From Pyrus communis (Eukaryota; Streptophyta; Magnoliopsida; Rosales; Rosaceae), in the NCBI RefSeq assembly GCF_963583255.1, contig NC_084807.1:28470381-28534380 (forward strand): a DNA stretch of 64,000 bases, written 5' to 3'. A model generated the notes under the pieces. The model saw only the letters and a program-made list of their open reading frames with translations, had not been told where the DNA came from and did not search any database. Made by a program: the position numbers and the translations under genes. This document shows positions 22,731 to 34,240 of the stretch, piece after piece; position 1 is the first letter of the stretch; each line of letters begins with the position of its first letter.

Positions 22731-25700
22731 TTAAATCAGCCCCTGTCGCTGCAGATCAGTATATGTCTTCTTATTGTATATGTTACCTTCTCTGTCTTCA
22801 TACTCTTCTTCAAGATCCGGGCGCCATTTGTTTACACCTTGCCGTGCTTGTATCCTCTTCCATAGTTCTTTAGCTTCCTGTGTAAGTGAAATGGTTTAGG
22901 CTTCGGTAAAATACTAAGCTAGCGAATTATTCGAAAAAGAATATACCTCTATTGATGTGATCTCGTTGAAGTTCTTCGTGTTTGGTATACCTAGGCAACG
23001 CATACCATGCTGATGGCGCCATTCCTTAAAATGTCTCTCAAAAGCTCTACGCCCCCAGTAACTGTAATTCCCGCATATCTCGCACTTGAATTCCTGAAAT
23101 GCATGAATAGAGTTGCAATCACCTGACCTCTAGTTTATGCAAAAATAATACTAGAAGTTCAAGAGATAACTCAATTGGCAACGCCAAGCTGGCAAAAATA
23201 CACATAATAGTGAAAAAAGAAGACTGAAATTTATTTAGTTCTTTAATATAAAAACAAATTGTATAGATGTTATACATGCACCGGCCACTTGAAGATAAGA
23301 AATAGTCCCCCGGCACTTGAAGATAAAACACGATTCAGATTCAACCGGGAAACAAGGACGTAAGTATAAAATCATTCTGGAAAATAAATAGCTTACCTGA
23401 CCAAGACCATGAAGCTTATACAGCCAGTAGGGAATGGGCTTCCCATCCCAACCCATTGGCAATTTCAGTGGATTGTAAATCTGCTGTTCATCATCATCAC
23501 TTTCAGTATCGGCCTGTGTCTCTTCCTGTGAGGAATCAAACCCAATCAAGCATCCGTTAGAAACCATTACAAATTTGATCAACAAAGAAAACTAACTATT
23601 CTATGATTTCATTGATGTCAACATATTTCTTCAGGGGGTGATTTCTTACCTCTTCACGTTCTGCTTCAATTTCTTCATATGTCAAAGCCTGTTTCTTCAT
23701 GATGTTGTCTTTTGTTCTTTCAATAGCCTGCACAAATCCGACAATAATTTTTTGTAAATGTGCACTGATATTCAAACTCCAACAAAAACAATGAAAATAG
23801 GCAACTACAAAGACACAAACATGTAAGACTGGGAAATTAGGAAATATATGCCAACCTCAGTCAGTAAGTCGCATAATTTTTTTGTTTTGGCCTCCAATAA
23901 AGCAATTTCTTTTAAATTGTCAACTTGTTGTGGAGCTGCAGCAGCCCCATTCTGTTCTGCACCACGCGAACCTTTGGCAAAATTTTTCTTGTCCAACTTC
24001 TCCAGAGGTGTGTCCTGCGTAAAATAAACAGATATTTAAGTACTACGTGGCACAGAGATTTTAATAGAAACGGTGAAAAAATGTCAAATTATCTGACAGG
24101 TTTCCATAAGGATTCAAATTTGTGAATAACACATTAACATAACATGAAGTGCAATGACTTGGGTAAGCTAGGGCATTCTGATTTTTGGCTAATTTAGCAG
24201 TCTTATTGATCCCCATCAAAACAAGAAAGCAATTTTAGGACATTTCAAGTAGTTCCAATTGAAATACTCCCTACAATACTGATTCAGAAACTAGAGAACA
24301 GAAAATGTACAAGCACATATCAAATATGCCACTTTTCTCAAAAAGAAAAAGTTACAGAACAATCACCTTCGTAAGGAAAAGCCTCTCTGCACGCTGCTGA
24401 ACAGTACCACCTGTCTTCAGTCCTAATGAAGCTAGTGCCTGGCAGATAATTAAAGAGATAATATAAGAAACTTTTCTTTTTTATTTTGTGAGAGAAGAAT
24501 ATATAGAGCTTGCTTAAGATGTGTTCTAAACTTAGGATTGAACTTGGATTATATTTTTTTGGGTGAAATAAATTATATTTTTTTGGATGAAATAAATCTG
24601 TTCTAGTTCTTTAATTTCATACACATTGAACAACATTTATTGAGTACAAGATATTTTAATCCATTTTCGATTACATATGAAAGACTGCCAATGTATTAAA
24701 AGCGTGAGGCGTGGGCGAGGCGTCGGAGGCGAAGCCCGGCCTAGGCGTAAGGCGTGAGGCGTGAGGCGAAGCCTTATAGGATTAAATTTTTTTTTATATA
24801 TATGATTTATATATTATACATATAATTGTATAAAAAATAATACTATGTAAAATAAACATCCATTCTCAATTTTATCATTCAAATCCATAATCATTCAAAA
24901 GATAATATCATCTAAATTCATTATTCAAAGATAATATCATCCAAATTCGTTTAAAATTGGAAACCTTACTATAAATCTGAAACGAAAAGACCTATATCCC
25001 ATTTTCCATTAAATAGGCAACCTCATTTGTCAGTTTCTCCTCTCCCTCATTGGACAACTTTCCAAACAAGTCCCTGACTCTTTGACCAAAAATAAAAAAT
25101 AAACAAGTCCCAACTCGGGTCCCACATTCCAACATCAAACCCACATTAAATTGGTATCCTTTTCCCATCCCCTTGAGCCTTTAGCCTCCTCCCTCCTCTC
25201 TGTTTTTCTGCTTTCCCCAGAAAAGCTTATCGCCCAGATTTATTTCCTACTCCAGAAAAGCTTCCCTAGTCAACTGCTCCAGATTTATATCTCACCCAGC
25301 CCTATCCCAGAATGCTCCACAGTTCACACCAGTTTAAAAAAAATCAAAAAATCAAATCCCTAACTTTTTCAGAATTTCAAAAACCCTAACCTTTAAAATT
25401 GGGGATTTGTGGGCTTGCTGACGGCACTGGGGTGACGGTGGCAGGGTGATGACGGCGGCGTGGCGACTGGGAGAGGACGATCGACTGGGGTGACGTCTAC
25501 TGTGTGTTATGGCGCATGGGAGAAGTGGGTGAAGAAGGCAGAGGATCGAAGGTATGGTGGAATGTGGATTAAAAGTGGAATCTGGACTAAAAACCCTTAC
25601 CCAAACAGCGTTTTTTTTTTAAAAAAAAAAGGGCAGACAAGGCGCCTGGGACGCCTTGAGGCGCGCCTCCGCCGCCTCGGCGTCTCCGGCGAAGCCTTTC

Positions 25701-28273
25701 GCCCACTCCAACAAAACAGAGGCGTTAGCCTTAGCGCCCAGCCTCAAAGGCGCCCTAGGCGCGCCCCGAGGCTAGTTTTTTAAAACATTGAAGACTGCAC
25801 AAGTAATTTTGGAAACTATTCGACTTTGAGCATCTAGAACGAAAAAAGAGAAGACAAACCCTGATCACTAACTATTAACTTCCTCCCATTTTTGGCATTC
25901 GCTTCTTTCTCTATGTCTCACTTTAGTACTAAACCGTTTCTATTAGTCAACAAGTTAATGTTGAGCTTTTGACAATCATTATTTACTATAACTTGGTAAC
26001 CTTTTACCTCAATCTGTGAGCATTTAGGGTCTAATTTTTTGCCAATAACTTTTCTTTTAAGTTGTAAATGTCACCCTTACCTCCTTTAGCTTTTCAGGGC
26101 CCACTTCCATCAGTTCTTCCACCGTGCTATAATAATCAAGATCGATCATAGTAAGTTGATCTTGAACATGCCCATTTTCTTGCTTCTCATTTTCCCATCC
26201 TTTTACCTTGCCATCTGCCCATTGCTCTTCAAATTCGGTTTCAACCTGTCAAAAAAATGCCGTACTTCAACATTCCAAATCCAACCACAGTCCAGGATCA
26301 TAGATACCATGGAATTATATCGAACCATGCCTAAATTGCAATAGCCCAATCAACAGAAAACATTAAGTTCACAAAGACAAAGGTAACTATGATAAATTGG
26401 TTTCATAACTATATACATACATAGACGTTGTTAACGTCCATGTACAAGATGAATTACTACTATGCTCAATTGTGATTCAAGCCTTCAAATCATTTAAAGA
26501 TAACAAGGTATGCTTGAGTACAATGTTTATCATTATTTCGGGCAAATTTACTAGAGTAATAGTGAATTATAACTTTCTAGCCAAAGAAAATTCATAACTG
26601 GAAACTTAAGAATGAAAAATATATATTTCAGATTCACTTTCCTACAAAAGCAAGACTAAATTGATGCTATTGCATCACTCTAATATAAGTAAAGGAGAGT
26701 ATTGATTTGGACCTTCAAAAATATTCTGTCAAGATCTTGCAATGGCTCTGTCCTCTGGAAAAAATATATCAGGTATGCAAGTAGATTTTCCATATATTCC
26801 TTGTACTGCCTGAAAAATAAAACAAAATCATTCCCAAATTTCATGTACATGAATTAAAAGCAATGGCGGAAGAAAATAATATAACACTTCACCTTGCCGA
26901 CTTCAGCTTGCGTGGAATCTTTTGTGGTTGTGAAAAAGCATCAAGATAAGCAGAGTACTCGATAGGTTCTCCAAATTTGGAATTAATATACTGGTTGTAT
27001 AGTTCATGCAAGTCAAGGTATCTTCCAAAAGCTTCCTGAAAACAGAACTAAACAAATCAATGAAAGGATATGAAGTATAAATGTAACAACTAAGTAGTGC
27101 TTATCAAAAAAAATGAATACAATAACCTGAATAAATAAAGATAATAACCAGATATACCCATCTGTATTATTTGCCTATCTATACAGTTACTGTCCAATTG
27201 GAAAACAAACAAACAAAAATGAAGTAGCATTTTATGAAAAATTGATATTTCCACAGCTTGTGTGGAAGGGAAAATAACTGAATCAATCTAGTTCACTTGT
27301 CTTTGTAACTTCAAGCATTTTTTACACAGGCATGCATACACACAGACATAGATACAGAGACATAAACACAGAGATGGAGAGAGAGAGTGAGAGAGAGATA
27401 TTGACCTCTCCACTGAACTCAATTTGAGGTTCCTCCTTTAGCAGTGCTTCTTCTTCCTCATTAGCATCAACAACACGAGCAACTGGGTGCTTTCGGTGAT
27501 ACTCACGAATCTGCAGATATGGCAAACATTTCACCAATAACTTAAATTACCTTCAGATTTTGGCAATTAATTGATAGACGGACTGATAACCTACTTAAGT
27601 ACTCTGAGTTCTCGTTTTTGGTTTCCCAACTAAATTTTGGATAATCAGAACACAATGCACACACTCGTACGCGCAAAAACACAACTTTGAAAAAACCCTC
27701 AACCCTCACCCTTCCATCGATGAATAAACACCATTAACATCAGAAGATTCAGAGCTATAATTTCTTCATCCAATAAAATCGACAAACAAAACAAAGAGAA
27801 AGAAAAAAAGACATACCTCTTTCAATCGATCATAAAATGCGCTGAAAACGTTGGTGCCAGTGGCAGTCTGGCCTCCGAGAGCCGCAATCTCGTCCTTCCT
27901 CGCATTATCTTTATCTTCATAAATGTCAATCTAAAACCAAACACACAGAAACCCCCAATTAGCAGTCAAAACCATAAACCCTAGGGTTTCCGCAATTAAA
28001 AAAAAAAAACCCTAAGTTCGAAAAAATCCACACACATTCCGTACATTCTCAATCGCACAGAGTATAGGAGGCGAAGAGAGAGGCAATAATAATACGTACC
28101 AGTTTTTCGGTGGTGGAGGTGATGGTGTCGATCATTTGGCGGACGCGGTGGCCCTGGTACAAGCGGTCCTTGCTGGACGGCGGCTCGTTCATGAAGTCCT
28201 TCACTATCAGCCGCTCGAGCCGCTCCACCTCCTCGTGAGCGGCACGTGTCTGCTCCAGTAGCGTCGACGACAT
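22731..28273 (-). CDS. SF3A3/ATO: Splicing factor 3A subunit 3 (SF3a60)
   Basis: Subunit of the SF3a complex of the U2 snRNP, required for branch-site recognition and prespliceosome assembly; its Arabidopsis counterpart is ATROPOS. Twelve exons: 28100-28273, 27817-27930, 27406-27510, 26893-27035, 26713-26809, 26081-26245, 24367-24438, 23856-24014, 23650-23727, 23397-23525, 22947-23093 and 22731-22877. They give 509 residues, close to the usual plant length of about 500. The start [20 protein letters not shown] is the family N-terminus. The ATG four codons upstream is in frame but not conserved. The C-terminal matrin-type C2H2 zinc finger is intact ([20 protein letters not shown], then [11 protein letters not shown]), followed by the invariant end [12 protein letters not shown]. 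All introns are GT-AG. Intron 6 holds a 1.1-kb hAT element. Confidence 0.97.
24689..25790. mobile_element. Non-autonomous hAT element inserted in SF3a60 intron 6
   Basis: The 1102-bp element is bounded by an exact 8-bp target duplication AAGACTGC (24681-24688 and 25791-25798). It has terminal inverted repeats CAATGTATTAAAA (left) and CAATGTTTTAAAA (complement of the right end). Subterminal regions are packed with GGCG/CGCC-type motifs. The interior has no transposase, only a C/T-rich segment and a GC-rich segment resembling a promoter or 5' leader. Confidence 0.88.
27376..27399. repeat. GA-rich microsatellite near an SF3a60 splice donor
   Basis: An interrupted GAGAGA tract lies a few bases inside intron 3, next to the donor at 27405, reading CT-rich on the gene strand. 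Confidence 0.8.
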
Positions 28274-28416
28274 CTTCTCTGCCAAACGGAGGAGCTACCG
28301 AGCTACGGCTTCTCTCTCTCCCTCTCTCTACGCTTTGCCTCCGTCTCTTTGCGGACGAAGCAAAATCTATAATTTTTAGAGTGAGAAGGAACTGGTGACG
28401 TGGCTTTTAGCTGTAA

Positions 28417-28760
28417 AGCCATCTCCAACCGATTCAGACAAAAGAATATAATAGTTCAGAATGACACGAAAATCATTTCCAACTGAGGACTAAGCTAAAG
28501 AGTTTGTGAGTCCCACCCCAGCCAGCCAACCCTTCATCCCAGCCCTCTGGCGCCAAAATGTCAAACTTGACATTTTGCCAGCCCTCTAACTCAACCTATT
28601 TGAATGTCAATGGCTATCTGGCATCAACATGACTTCAGCCAACAATGGTTAGCAAACGTTATGCTGTCGTCAAGTTACCGTTGGAATTTGAATTTTTTTC
28701 TTGGAAGAATTTTTTTTTTAAAAAAATCTAACTTTTTTCTTATAAATACCTACAACATTG
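28417..28760 (+). mobile_element. PIF/Harbinger-like 5' end fragment, copy B
   Basis: It starts with AGCCATCTCCAACC after TAA (28414-28416). It then follows the 12852 element closely, including the shared GTCAA(A/G)CTTGACATTTTG and TTTGAATGTCAATGGCTA segments, and ends near a shared TATAAATACCTA. No ORF follows. It sits only about 140 bases upstream of the SF3a60 start codon. Confidence 0.7.
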
Positions 28761-31700
28761 AAAGTTGATGATAAGAAGTGTCAAGTAGATAAGAATTTTA
28801 TCTAAAATTTGCACAACCAATTACATCTCAACACATAGCACTTGAAATCTTATCTGAAACATTATTAAGATTACATAAATATAAGAAATCTGGAGAGTTA
28901 CTCACTTTAGCGACACGTGTTACTCAAAATCCTATCCAAAAAATTATTGAGATTACATGAAGAAGCTTGACAGTATTGATCTATCTCCACTAGCACTAGA
29001 TTTCTTCACTCTTATGAAATTAGCCATCAAACCTGAATTTTTAATAATTAACAGGTTAGAAGTTAGTTGTTAGGGAGAAGATGAGTCAATAGAGATCGAA
29101 CCCGCACCAAGATGCATACATCTAAATGCTTTTCACCACTGTGATAAAACATCATATGCACCACGCTGACATCTATCATCTATAATTTCGTTAAATATGA
29201 GAGCGTGACTTGTATGAAAGCGCTTTTTGAGGGGTATTTATAAATTTACAAGCCATGACATGCATTTTGTAATTTTGTTATCGTTAAAAAGATCATAAAA
29301 AATTTTACACAACCGTTAGATTCATTAACCTATATCAACATTTGTTATCTTAGAATTTTGCAGAAAATGAAGGAAAATGATTATGATTTTGGGTGAGAAA
29401 TAATTTCGTATATAAACATCTTTTATGATTGAAAATGGGAGGATTTTATTTTTAAACTACACTGACGAACGGATAAGAGTGACCTTGGAAAAGAGCTCAC
29501 ATGCAAGTCGCGTTCTCTTGTTTGGCAAAGTTGTGAACGAAAATTAGACGAAGGTGTAATTTTGAGATCTTTTAATATTTTGTCTTGTGGTAAATGCACA
29601 AAAATTGAAAAACCAATCGGTCATTTATGCAATTTCCCTTACTTTTCTTTTTAAAATAAACCCAGTCTTTTCTCATTATTTTCTGCTGTGTGCTGTCAAG
29701 TTCCTGGAAGCCGTTGGAACTTGCAGAGTGAGAAGGGGAGATCGAGAGGAGGAGGAGGAGAGAGAGCTTATTGGATGAAGGGCCCATATAAGAGCCCATC
29801 TGAGGCAACAGGAAAAAAAATGTTGGGCCAATGATGGGCTCTGATTTTCTAAGGTAAACGTGTCAGTAATCTAATGGGCCCAAATTATTAAGGCCTGAAA
29901 ATGTTGTGTGGTGACAGATGGGAACTGAACACCAGAAAGAGCATGTGAAATACAAACCCACCCACCTTTAATAACTGCCTACCCCACACCAAAATGTGAT
30001 TTAAACTGTCGTAACTTGCCCAATTGATAAAATCTTCATTTTTCTCCTTTGTTTTCGAACTATGCGACCAAATTATATTCTTTTGATGGCATCAGATATG
30101 GACCACCTTATCCAACTTGCATTTAATCTAATGGTATTTTTGTAGGACTGAGCGATGACAATGATATAACGGGACTCCTAGGCCCCTTCCCAAACACCAA
30201 GTTCCCCATTTTCCCCTCCTCAATTGCCCTTCCTCCTAAATTTCTCCTTCCCTTCACAGTGTAGGGCCTCTCTGAGTGTATAAGACTCTTTGTCCTCGAA
30301 AAGTCTGGCTCTGCCACTGTCAGTTCGTCCCCTTTGACTATAAAATGTAAGATATGGACCACTTAAATGAAGTTTTTTGAACTTCTACCATCTTTTTTAT
30401 GAGCAATAATTATTTTCTTTGTGTGAATGGGGACTATCAAGACATAAAAAATTGGCCTAGAAAGAAGCCCTTGATAAATAATGGAAATGTGTTCCACGAT
30501 GTTGCTGTATATTGTAGCCTTCCTTTATTTTCTTTGTTTCTTGGTCCACTCCAAAAAGGGAAAGATACTAAGCTCACAGAAGAGAGATTTCGGTAGGAAT
30601 GTCAGACTACAGCCCACTGAACCATATCAATGTAAGATTGAGTAAAACCAAAATATACAATTTCATTATTTCATCAAATTTGCTCTACAAATAACGTGAC
30701 CAGTCATTCCGTCCAAGTTTTTCTAGTTAAAATCTCCCACCAAAAAGAAATATAAAAGAAAAAAAAAACAAAATCTGTGTTGGTGATGATTTCAGATGCA
30801 ACCAAATCTAGTACTAGTAGTAAAACTTTTCCTAAGTTGTTGCCAAACATATCAAAGCATTTTGTAACGTTTTTTGTGCTATGAAAATCTGAAAGACATC
30901 ACAATCATAATTGACACATGTATTTCATCCCTAAACTCCAACTAGTGATTAAGGAACGTTAATTTAAAGAAAAAGTTGTTTTTTGACCAATCAAAAGACA
31001 AAAGGTAGTATAAAACTTCAATTACTCGTTTATTAATTCGTAATCAGATTGAGAATAATTGAATCGAGGAGAAAATAGAATTGGATTTCTGTTAAAGTTG
31101 TTTGCTAAACTATATGGCGGAGTAGGAATGATGTTAGTTATTTATAAGTTGTTTACTAATTCACTTGAATTGGAATTAAAAATAAGTTGATTACTAAATT
31201 GCCCTTACCTAAAATAAATTATTTTATGCTGATTAATTAAATTAATATATATGTATGTATATAATTGAACAAGGTTTTATTTTTATTAAAATATTGTTAT
31301 TTCATTCGTCCCGTCTCTATGTTTCTCACGCCTCCCCATTTGGAAGGCGTGCACTTCTGCTTCTTCCCACTCTTACCTCGTTTGGTAAACACGCCACAAG
31401 TCAAATAAGCTGGAGGGAATGTAAAAAAAAGGGTTACTGGGGTTGGTGGGAATAGTAAATCACTTTGTGATGATTCATGCTTGTGACCTTATTCTCTAAT
31501 TCTACATTAATATTGTTTAAATATCATTAAGAGGAACTATTAGATTAATTAGCTTCACATTAATCTTAATCCATCCTCCAATAGAGTTTTGCGCTACCTA
31601 CCCACTCATATTGCATGGTCCATCAACCTCTAATAAACCAACCCACAACCATCTAACCATTGGAATTCGGAGAGCCATGAGTCACCACCAACACCATCTT

Positions 31701-31859
31701 GGGACCTTGTACATTTACTTCCATCACAAATCATGTTGATAATTCTACCAACTTTTTCACGACAAACACTTATCTATTATGAAAATTTCATTATAACAGT
31801 ATTTTAAGTTAATCAAGTATTTTCATACATTTTAACATTAATTTTTTAGCCAAAATGTT
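28761..31859. other. Gene-free AT-rich stretch
   Basis: No host gene was recognised. GATATGGACCAC occurs directly repeated at about 30096 and 30352, bracketing about 250 bases that may be an old insertion. Short ORFs match nothing I know. Confidence 0.4.
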
Positions 31860-32190
31860 TCCTGAGATTGTAATAACTCATCACTTTAGTTTTTGAGATT
31901 TAAAATCGATGGAATTGGTCTCTAAGTTTGTCGAGCATCAATCATTTTGGTCATTCCGTGAAATAATCTCCATTAAATAAGGAGAAAATGTCAAAACTGC
32001 CCTCAACTTTTGTCAAATCATTTTGGTCTACTATTTATCAAATTGACGATATTTTTGTCATTTTGGTCCTTGTTTAACAGTAATTTTCACCAAACGACTG
32101 AAAGGATTGACGGTGGACAAATTTAGAGACCACTTCTATCGATTTTAAATATCAGAAACCAAAGTGAGTAGTTATGTCAATTTTACCATT
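31860..32190. mobile_element. Foldback element (about 80-bp inverted arms)
   Basis: The left arm (31866-31947) and the complement of the right arm (32105-32184) share blocks such as TTTAAAATCGAT and GGTCTCTAA at about 80% identity. There is no ORF. A long poly(A) tract follows at about 32218-32242. Confidence 0.7.
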
Positions 32191-32851
32191 TTAAGATAAA
32201 TTTACAATTTAAAAATTAAAAAAAAAAAAAAAAAAAAAAAAACCTTTCATGTTTTATGCATAATAACTCGCGATTGACTCCATGAGATGCCACTCGTGTG
32301 CCACCCCCGCTGCCTAAAAGTCTTTTGTCGAGAGATCAAAAACTTAATTTTTGTGTATTTTCTTTTTGCAAGAGACTCAATGGAGTTTACAATTCACCGA
32401 TTGTTTATGTACTAAGCACGTCAAAGATAACTAATTAAAGAGTCTTCTTATGCCTTCAACAACAACAAAATTAAAACGAAGTCAAGTTGGATTAGTTACT
32501 AATAGAGTGAATAATGTCTCGGATTTGGGGTATCAATTTGTGGTGCATTCAGCTTTCTTAGTGGACTAGTTACAATTGTTGATGTGCAAATCTCGAAAAG
32601 AAGAAGTCTAAGCTCTTTCTCCTTTGCATTGTAAAATACAATTTGACAATTGTATATACAAATACAATCAACCAACTATTTGACCAGACAATAAGAAGAA
32701 GAGTGAGAGGAAAGCATAGAAACGCATTCAATGACAGCAGCATGCAGAACACTGGACCCTGCAACTGCAAACTGCAAGTCAAGCAATTGGTTCTTTCATT
32801 TTCTATATATTTAAAGTTTAGGAGAACGTGTTTTTACTTTGTATTTATTAC

Positions 32852-33235
32852 TTAGGCTCGGCAAAAACGTTGTGTTTGTCATGTTCGTTTCGTTGGCGTG
32901 TCATGCTCATTATCTTAACGGACCGTGCATGTTAAACCCGTTATTTTAACAAGTTCTTAACATGTAATATGATAATGACTTGATTCGTTAATGGTTTCTA
33001 TCATTTCGTGTCGGGTTAACAAGTCATACAAGAAATATCATGCTTAATGTCTAAATTTGGCAAAAAGTATCTTATGGGGTTCTTAACGGGTGATCCAATA
33101 ACGATTCGACTTGTTAATGGGTTATTAACGGGTGACTCGATAACGACTCGACTCGTTAATAAGTTGACTTGAAATATGTTTTTTTTGTGCCGTTTCAAAT
33201 CAAGTTAACCGGTCGTGCAAAAAATTACCAAGCCT
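32852..33235. mobile_element. Probable hAT-like MITE
   Basis: The ends are imperfect inverted repeats (left AGGCTCGGCAAAAACG; the complement of the right end starts AGGCTTGGTAATTTTTTG). The inside repeats TTAACGGGTGA-type motifs. No clear target duplication was found. Confidence 0.45.
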
Positions 33236-34240
33236 CCATATGATATGACGATTGATGGATTTTTTTTTTTATTGATTTGATGAATGGATCCAACCATCAA
33301 CTGTTATGTTATGTGATTTATAAAATATGATTCAAATAGATGATCTGTCTAGCATCCTCTATATTTAAGACTTCCATTTCAGCTATTTTATGTTTTGCAC
33401 CTTCTCAAGTTGACCAGCACCAGCTTAATTTATGTCCAAGTAGCATTAGATTTAGAGACCCTAATTGACATGTCCTTATTTCATTTGTTGTGTGTGTTGA
33501 GCTCCCTTTTGAGGGCTTTTAAGTGTGATGAAGAAACGTTGTATGCTACTTCAGTATTATAATAAGAATGAACGATATATTTGGTATTTTATGGATTCAA
33601 GACAAGGCAATAATAATTAAGTCTAATAATTATAATCACATGCATGGATTGGTAGTTGCCGGTGTGAAAAATCGTACTAACAAACTTATTTTAATTATGA
33701 AACGTAACTTTCACTTAATATATCTTAATTTTATTGATTCAAATGATAATCAATACCTTAGACAGGGCATTCAAACTTATGTGCAGACTGGAGAAGGAAC
33801 AGTGCCCTAGGCAACTTGGCTAAACCTAACTTTACACATCTCTTTTATTTTTTACACAACGATACTAAAAAGATGAGAATTCGAACTCGAAACCTCAAAT
33901 GCAAAGCTCAATGCCACCCTTTTACTATTGTAGCATTCACTCCTTTCGGACCCGAAGAGGCTATGAAGAATTTTACCTTATCCGTGACCACAGTTAAGCA
34001 GATTGAGATCCACTATTAATTTTGGCAATTAAAAATATAAGAAATTATTATTCACTACGCAGCATTATTATTTTCCAATATTTAATTTTAATTTCATATA
34101 AACAAAATAAATGCTGGATTTTAGCAAGATAAGCATTGACTCTTGGAATCTACGAAGGTGTATTGAGCATGATGATAGAGGGACTCCTCAACCACTCAAA
34201 CGACCATTTGCTTCCAACTATAAAAACCAATCAAACGGCC
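33236..34240. other. Intergenic, no gene seen
   Basis: AT-rich sequence with short ORFs only. Nothing was recognised on either strand. Confidence 0.4.

Noticed and set aside
28274..28285. Upstream in-frame ATG of SF3a60 (adds MAEK)
   Set aside because: The conserved family N-terminus begins at the next Met (MSSTLLEQ), so the downstream start was chosen.
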